Source: JBEVMS01 sp040508515
GTDB taxonomy: Bacteria; Pseudomonadota; Gammaproteobacteria; Xanthomonadales; Rhodanobacteraceae
Length of the DNA stretch: 5,325 bases
NCBI GenBank assembly: GCA_040508515.1
Contig: JBEVMS010000052.1
Coordinates: forward strand, 1 to 5,325
Reading direction: 5' to 3'
Shown here: piece by piece, positions 4,541-5,325 of the stretch
Numbering within the stretch: the first letter of the stretch is position 1
How the letters are laid out: every line of letters begins with the position of its first letter
Notes under the pieces: model-generated
Told to the model about the DNA's origin: nothing
The model's database searches: none
What the model saw: only the letters and a program-made list of their open reading frames with translations
Position numbers and translations under genes: made by a program

Positions 4541-5325
4541 TCACCATACGGTTCCCACAGCGCCAAGGATGACACCAAAAGCGAAGCAAGAGCGGGCGAG
4601 CATTGAATGTAGTACTTCATGAAGACAGTTGCCTCGATAGGTTTTATCAACGGGAAGGAACTGCAGGATGCTCCCCCAGCACGCGAGTAAGGTGCCGATA
4701 GTGGTGATGACCTTACCAATATCGATAGGCAGACTGGGGGCGATCCGCCCGGCAAGCGCAACAAATACAATTATCGCAAGACATGCGGTGATTAGCGTAG
4801 ATTTATTAATTGACTTCCATATCTGTTCCCATTGACTTAGAGCAAGAGCGCGGCTATCAGCCCGCCGTTGGCTCGCTGGGAAGGTGCCATTTTTATAGGC
4901 TTCATACATCTGCGGGGAGCCAAGTTCCGCAGCAAGGTTATGACGGAGTGCCGCTTTTACAAAACGCTCCTTGCTTCCCAAGGAGATCAGAGCAGCTAGT
5001 AAGCCAGCACGTTTAGGCTCGGGAAGTTCTGGATACATAGTGTTTAGTGTCAAAAAATCGCCCTTCGCAGCCCTTTGCCGCAACCGCAAATATTCCGCCG
5101 CCCCAATACATAGCAGCAGCCACGCCAGGCCTGTGAGATAGCCGGCGATCACGTCACTGAGGTAATGCACTTGCAGCAGGATGCGGCTGATACCGATCAC
5201 GCTGATGGCGGTGATCGCCGCGGCGATGATCGGGCGATGCAGGCGCAGCGGGGTGAGGCGCAGCAGCAGGTAGGCGGCCATGCCGTAGAACACCATCGCG
5301 CCGGAGGCGTGCCCGCTGGGGAAAC
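4541..5325 (-). CDS. PAP2-family phosphatase fused to a membrane tail (5' end outside window)
   Basis: The frame is open to the right edge, so the N-terminus is missing; 260 residues are visible. The first ten read FPSGHASGAM and contain the PSGH motif (2-5) of type 2 phosphatidic acid phosphatases. S-R-x5-H-x3-D follows (Ser46, Arg47, His53, Asp57), the third family motif with the catalytic histidine. The substrate in this family is a lipid or undecaprenyl phosphate/pyrophosphate. The first ATG in the window (5296) is internal, not a start. A normal PAP2 would end soon after the helix ending in AAEYLRLRQ (to about residue 83). Here a further 177 or so residues of unknown type follow: a soluble part containing YPELPEPKR and ALRHN, then membrane segments at about 175-194, 200-223 and 243-259. 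Codon use and G+C change near the junction, so the tail looks foreign. Whether the fusion protein is active is not known. Confidence 0.88.
   Translation of the reverse strand, partial: FPSGHASGAMVFYGMAAYLLLRLTPLRLHRPIIAAAITAISVIGISRILLQVHYLSDVIAGYLTGLAWLLLCIGAAEYLRLRQRAAKGDFLTLNTMYPELPEPKRAGLLAALISLGSKERFVKAALRHNLAAELGSPQMYEAYKNGTFPASQRRADSRALALSQWEQIWKSINKSTLITACLAIIVFVALAGRIAPSLPIDIGKVITTIGTLLACWGSILQFLPVDKTYRGNCLHEVLHSMLARSCFAFGVILGAVGTVW
5128..5137 (+). repeat. 10-base direct repeat, right copy (GGCCTGTGAG)
   Basis: This is the second copy of the sequence at 3264-3273. It lies inside the PAP2 gene, where it encodes part of Y-L-T-G-L on the minus strand. This is where the codons change from strictly G/C-ending to mixed (ACA, then CTA, TGT, ATT, TTG). 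It may mark a recombination junction, or it may be chance. Confidence 0.2.

Larger units (their letters stand above)
3390..5085. other. Low-G+C patch, probable horizontally acquired segment
   Basis: Hand counts of sampled 60-base lines give 42% at 3361, 48% at 3421, 53% at 3481, 48% at 4141, 40% at 4801 and 50% at 4981 and 5041. The flanks give 63% (3301), 72% (2701), 60% (5101, 5161) and 73% (5221). Codon use shifts as well, with TTA, AAA, TTG, ACA and GTA becoming common. The segment contains the two unfamiliar small genes and the tail of the PAP2 gene. No integrase, transposase, tRNA or clear inverted repeats are visible. The edges are approximate. Confidence 0.5.

Noticed and set aside
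5036..5038. A separate start for the PAP2 tail at the internal ATG (MYPELPEPKR).
   Set aside because: There is no ribosome-binding site within normal distance and the frame is continuous with PAP2. It may be a relic of a formerly separate gene, but not enough supports a second start.
4541..5296. Treating the ATG at 5296 as the start of the PAP2 gene.
   Set aside because: The frame continues to the window edge and the residues before it (FPSGHASGA) are the PAP2 PSGH motif, so this Met is internal.
1..5325. tRNA, rRNA, CRISPR array, integrase or transposase.
   Set aside because: I looked for tRNA-like cloverleaf ends, regularly spaced repeats and recombinase motifs on both strands and found none.

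Overview
The window looks like chromosomal DNA of a high-G+C gammaproteobacterium. The codon use of the flanks (CTG, GCC, CGC, ATC, GTG) and the gene types fit a member of the Xanthomonadales/Lysobacterales such as Rhodanobacteraceae or Xanthomonadaceae. This placement is an inference from style, not from a marker gene. Sample lines counted by hand give about 60-73% G+C in most of the flanking genes. The block from about 3390 to 5085 gives only about 40-53%.

Left part (1-1999): the 3' end of an aldo/keto reductase gene runs into the window on the + strand. A 94-base gap with terminator-like hairpins follows, then a complete classical short-chain dehydrogenase/reductase. The SDR converges, with only 6 bases between stops, on a minus-strand DUF72 (YecE-like) gene. 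Both reductases are NAD(P)H-dependent in their families, but their substrates cannot be read from the sequence.

Middle (2000-3407): a complete minus-strand family 2 glycosyltransferase, similar to rhamnosyl- or galactofuranosyl-type transferases. It is flanked by two intergenic spacers of about 190 bases. The spacer upstream of it holds a compact set of mutually exclusive hairpins.

Right part (3408-5325): three minus-strand genes, in transcription order. The first is a PAP2-family membrane phosphatase, cut by the window edge. Its C-terminal half is a low-G+C tail of unknown function with three predicted membrane segments. The second is a 123-residue protein resembling the trypsin-co-occurring domain 2 (trypco2) type. 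The third, 16 bases further on, is a 204-residue protein with an R-x4-H motif in a helical context, as in HEPN ribonucleases. The last two genes and the PAP2 tail share the low G+C and form a likely horizontally acquired patch between older chromosomal genes.

The most interesting point is this acquired patch. A trypco2-like protein paired with a HEPN-like putative RNase, beside a PAP2 phosphatase whose 3' end appears to have been replaced by a foreign membrane tail, could be a small conflict or defence module that has not been described. The function is inference; the gene order, the motifs and the composition break are visible in the sequence.
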